64,000 nucleotides of DNA from Streptomyces sp. MST-110588. GTDB taxonomy: Bacteria; Actinomycetota; Actinomycetes; Streptomycetales; Streptomycetaceae. Shown in pieces: positions 63,301 through 64,000 of this stretch; position 1 is the first letter of the stretch, and the number at the start of each line of letters is the position of its first letter. A program made the translations under genes and the position numbers. The stretch lies in assembly GCF_022695595.1 (NCBI RefSeq), contig NZ_CP074380.1, forward strand, positions 3,670,001-3,734,000, written 5' to 3'. The notes under the pieces were generated by a model that was given only the letters and a program-made list of their open reading frames with translations, did no database searches and was not told where the DNA came from.

Positions 63301-64000
63301 ACGGCGTTCGCGCTGCCGCCCGCCGCCGCGGACCAGACTCCGGAGTCCCTGGCGGCGGCGCTGCCGACCGTGGCCGGCCAGTTGCCCGCGCAGGCGGCCG
63401 GGCCGCAGGACGACGGCGTGGGCACGGGACGGCGCCGGGCGCGCCGGGCCGTGGCCGAAGGTCCGGTCGCGGGCGGGTCGGGCGATGCGGCCATGCCGGG
63501 GCAGCCTGCCGGTGCCCTGAATTCGGCGCAGGCGCAGGGCGGTTGGGGCTCCGAGCCGACCGGACGCCGTCGTGCACGGCGGGCCGCGGCCGAGGAGCGG
63601 GCTGCGGCGGCGATGGCCGACACGGAGTCGACGGGAACGTTCGTCGCGGGTCCCGAGGGCCTGGTCGCCCACCCGGCCGGGCCGGTGCCCGGACCGGCGA
63701 CCGGACCGGGCACCACCGGCAACGCGACGGGTACGGGTGCGGCTACAGGTACGGACACGGGTACGGATGCCGAGGCCGGGCCCGGGGTGGGCGGCGAGGC
63801 CGGACCTCTCGCCCGTACGGCCTCTGAAGGCGCCATGGGCACGGTTCCCGGCGAAGAGCACGGGACGGCGCCCGGCGACCTGTCGAGGGCCGGGGACCCG
63901 GTGCCCGCTCCCACGGGCCGCCGGCGCGGCCGGCCCAGCCCGGTCGAGGCCCCGCAGGCCGCCGAAGCCGCTCAGGCCACTCAGGAACAGGCGACGGCCC
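60361..64000 (+). CDS. very long PAS-domain protein with degenerate kinase core (3' end outside window)
   Basis: An open frame of 1213 codons with no stop in the window. The GTG at 60361 follows GGGAGG. Two PAS domains (about 10-140 and 155-275; ILDALPDALLLVNCNGTVVN and ILRAAAEGVVGVDDEGKVVL) precede a histidine-kinase-like segment (about 285-540). In that segment the H box reads LDQSLRGPLEEL, with no His where SHELRTPL is expected. The N box (QALAHLIADVAG) lacks Asn, and no GxGxG box is seen. From about 540 onwards the protein is a Gly/Ala/Pro-rich disordered region with at least six basic motifs of type TGRRRARR or TGRRRGRP. It probably acts as a scaffold or sensor rather than an active kinase. 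Confidence 0.85.
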   Translation, partial: MSSRPSRGAARLAAILDALPDALLLVNCNGTVVNANTIALETFEAPGTALVGRGLLDLLPSFDSKRIPGSMRRRDEEMDGPRTKPTRMVARRTDGTELLVEVTSANLEDGRTPYESAFEAAYADHRNGYTGDELLMLVVRDLTGTLDTETELARQQRQTEMILRAAAEGVVGVDDEGKVVLVNPSAAQILGYRASELGGRELHPLIHHSRPDGSPLPWEETPLADTLKSGRKHRVRGQVLWHKDGRSVAVDLTTAPVRDGDQLVGAVMTFTDRRPYDALAARHAQLLAVLDQSLRGPLEELKAELSTLAADPAGQLWPEANQILHHLAAGYTRMTTLVDNVLSFQRLDAGRERLKRTKVSLDDVVAAGVEGAVELIGPGRAQFAVHAPPIEAEVDAERIAQALAHLIADVAGVDATGNAGGGGTGAARNAGRASGTASAAGGAGGTGSGAGARAGTGAGAGAGAGAGDSTIVVAAAKRGDVVRIEVRGPYGGGDPVHHPIVRGIVRQHGGVLQTHEVPGAGGSSYVLEVPVTADGSAATGDRAREATGNETTVMPVPAERARGTDEGRGGGQDAGAGAAGAVGAAGRGGRPVPVPGTGRGPTAGGRGHGGPDESAGGVEGAAPGALGVPGSSGAPGASNSSRTSDASGASGFDGASAAAGAVGRDSAGGVEPANAAGNAGPGASEDMPSGRRRARHSGTPGQRPDEQRPDEDTPRAGVPGTGVPGTNVPGIGVPGIGIPGIGIPGQNTGPHSGGTASSGPRPGATGQAGADGPSGTGSGTGGGRRPLGQVPNARTAPGVHGSAADSYGGVAPRHDQEHDTGAGTGTGTGAGHGGGGRPGMSTEPGPGGAGTVPPSGRRRGQPEAAEDSALSSLPAGLGGESVQGSAVAHPGAPAQPTGRRARRPLADASERAVPGSRQPAHQPLPSPAQPHTPSQVPVQQVWQAGQAKGASPTGSSSDPSTGSSPGSSAGSSSGPSVGGRTAFALPPAAADQTPESLAAALPTVAGQLPAQAAGPQDDGVGTGRRRARRAVAEGPVAGGSGDAAMPGQPAGALNSAQAQGGWGSEPTGRRRARRAAAEERAAAAMADTESTGTFVAGPEGLVAHPAGPVPGPATGPGTTGNATGTGAATGTDTGTDAEAGPGVGGEAGPLARTASEGAMGTVPGEEHGTAPGDLSRAGDPVPAPTGRRRGRPSPVEAPQAAEAAQATQEQATA

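Overview
The window looks like chromosomal DNA of a Streptomyces species. It is very GC-rich and has GTG and TTG starts. It carries a two-domain geosmin synthase, a SigF/SigN-type pair of sporulation sigma factors, a subtilisin-inhibitor-like secreted protein, paired GAF-ANTAR regulators, and a LAXTG (class E sortase) surface-protein tail. From memory, the order upp, tadA-associated gene, tadA, tRNA-Ser, sigF, sigN, MarR, efflux pump, YceI resembles a conserved core segment of Streptomyces chromosomes. All family assignments rest on reading motifs; no database search was possible.

Left part (1-21.9 kb): the end of a TetR regulator; a membrane protein and ctaD (cytochrome c oxidase subunit I); a GNAT gene; and a 0.5 kb palindromic 19-nt tandem array. 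Next come a DevR-like response regulator facing a globin-reductase, a methyltransferase, a deazaflavin-type reductase, geosmin synthase, an MMPL exporter and an ArsR-like regulator coupled to a small membrane protein. Then follow a frameshifted LAXTG surface protein, an ECF sigma factor overlapping a membrane partner, a LytR_C protein, upp, and the tadA pair ending at tRNA-Ser(CGA).

Middle (22-38 kb): this is mostly accessory. It holds two divergent regulator/oxidoreductase pairs (SDR with an XRE regulator, TetR with a quinone reductase-like enzyme), secreted and lipoprotein genes, a DUF1275 permease, a pirin, and a single CRISPR repeat with its leader. After these come an SGNH hydrolase, TatA, an LCP protein, an ArsR plus magnesium-type P-ATPase pair, and a 169-bp MITE with 25-nt inverted ends.

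Right part (38-64 kb): a small membrane protein and a Dabb protein; the sigF/sigN pair; and a MarR-efflux-YceI locus in which the pump and the YceI protein share a carboxypeptidase-regulatory-like module. Two GAF-ANTAR proteins, a STAS protein, a TetR/MFS pair, an orphan winged-helix protein and a DUF2797 protein follow. An eight-repeat type I-E CRISPR array without cas genes lies next to a GlxA-type AraC regulator. Three minus-strand tRNAs (fMet, Arg, Ser) bracket a GntR/NUDIX/ATPase cluster that may be the relic of an integrative element. The window ends inside a very long PAS protein with a degenerate kinase core.

Two patterns cut across the window. Degenerate 19-20 nt tandem arrays lie at three convergent gene ends. 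Repeats in multiples of 3 bp expand low-complexity parts of many proteins.
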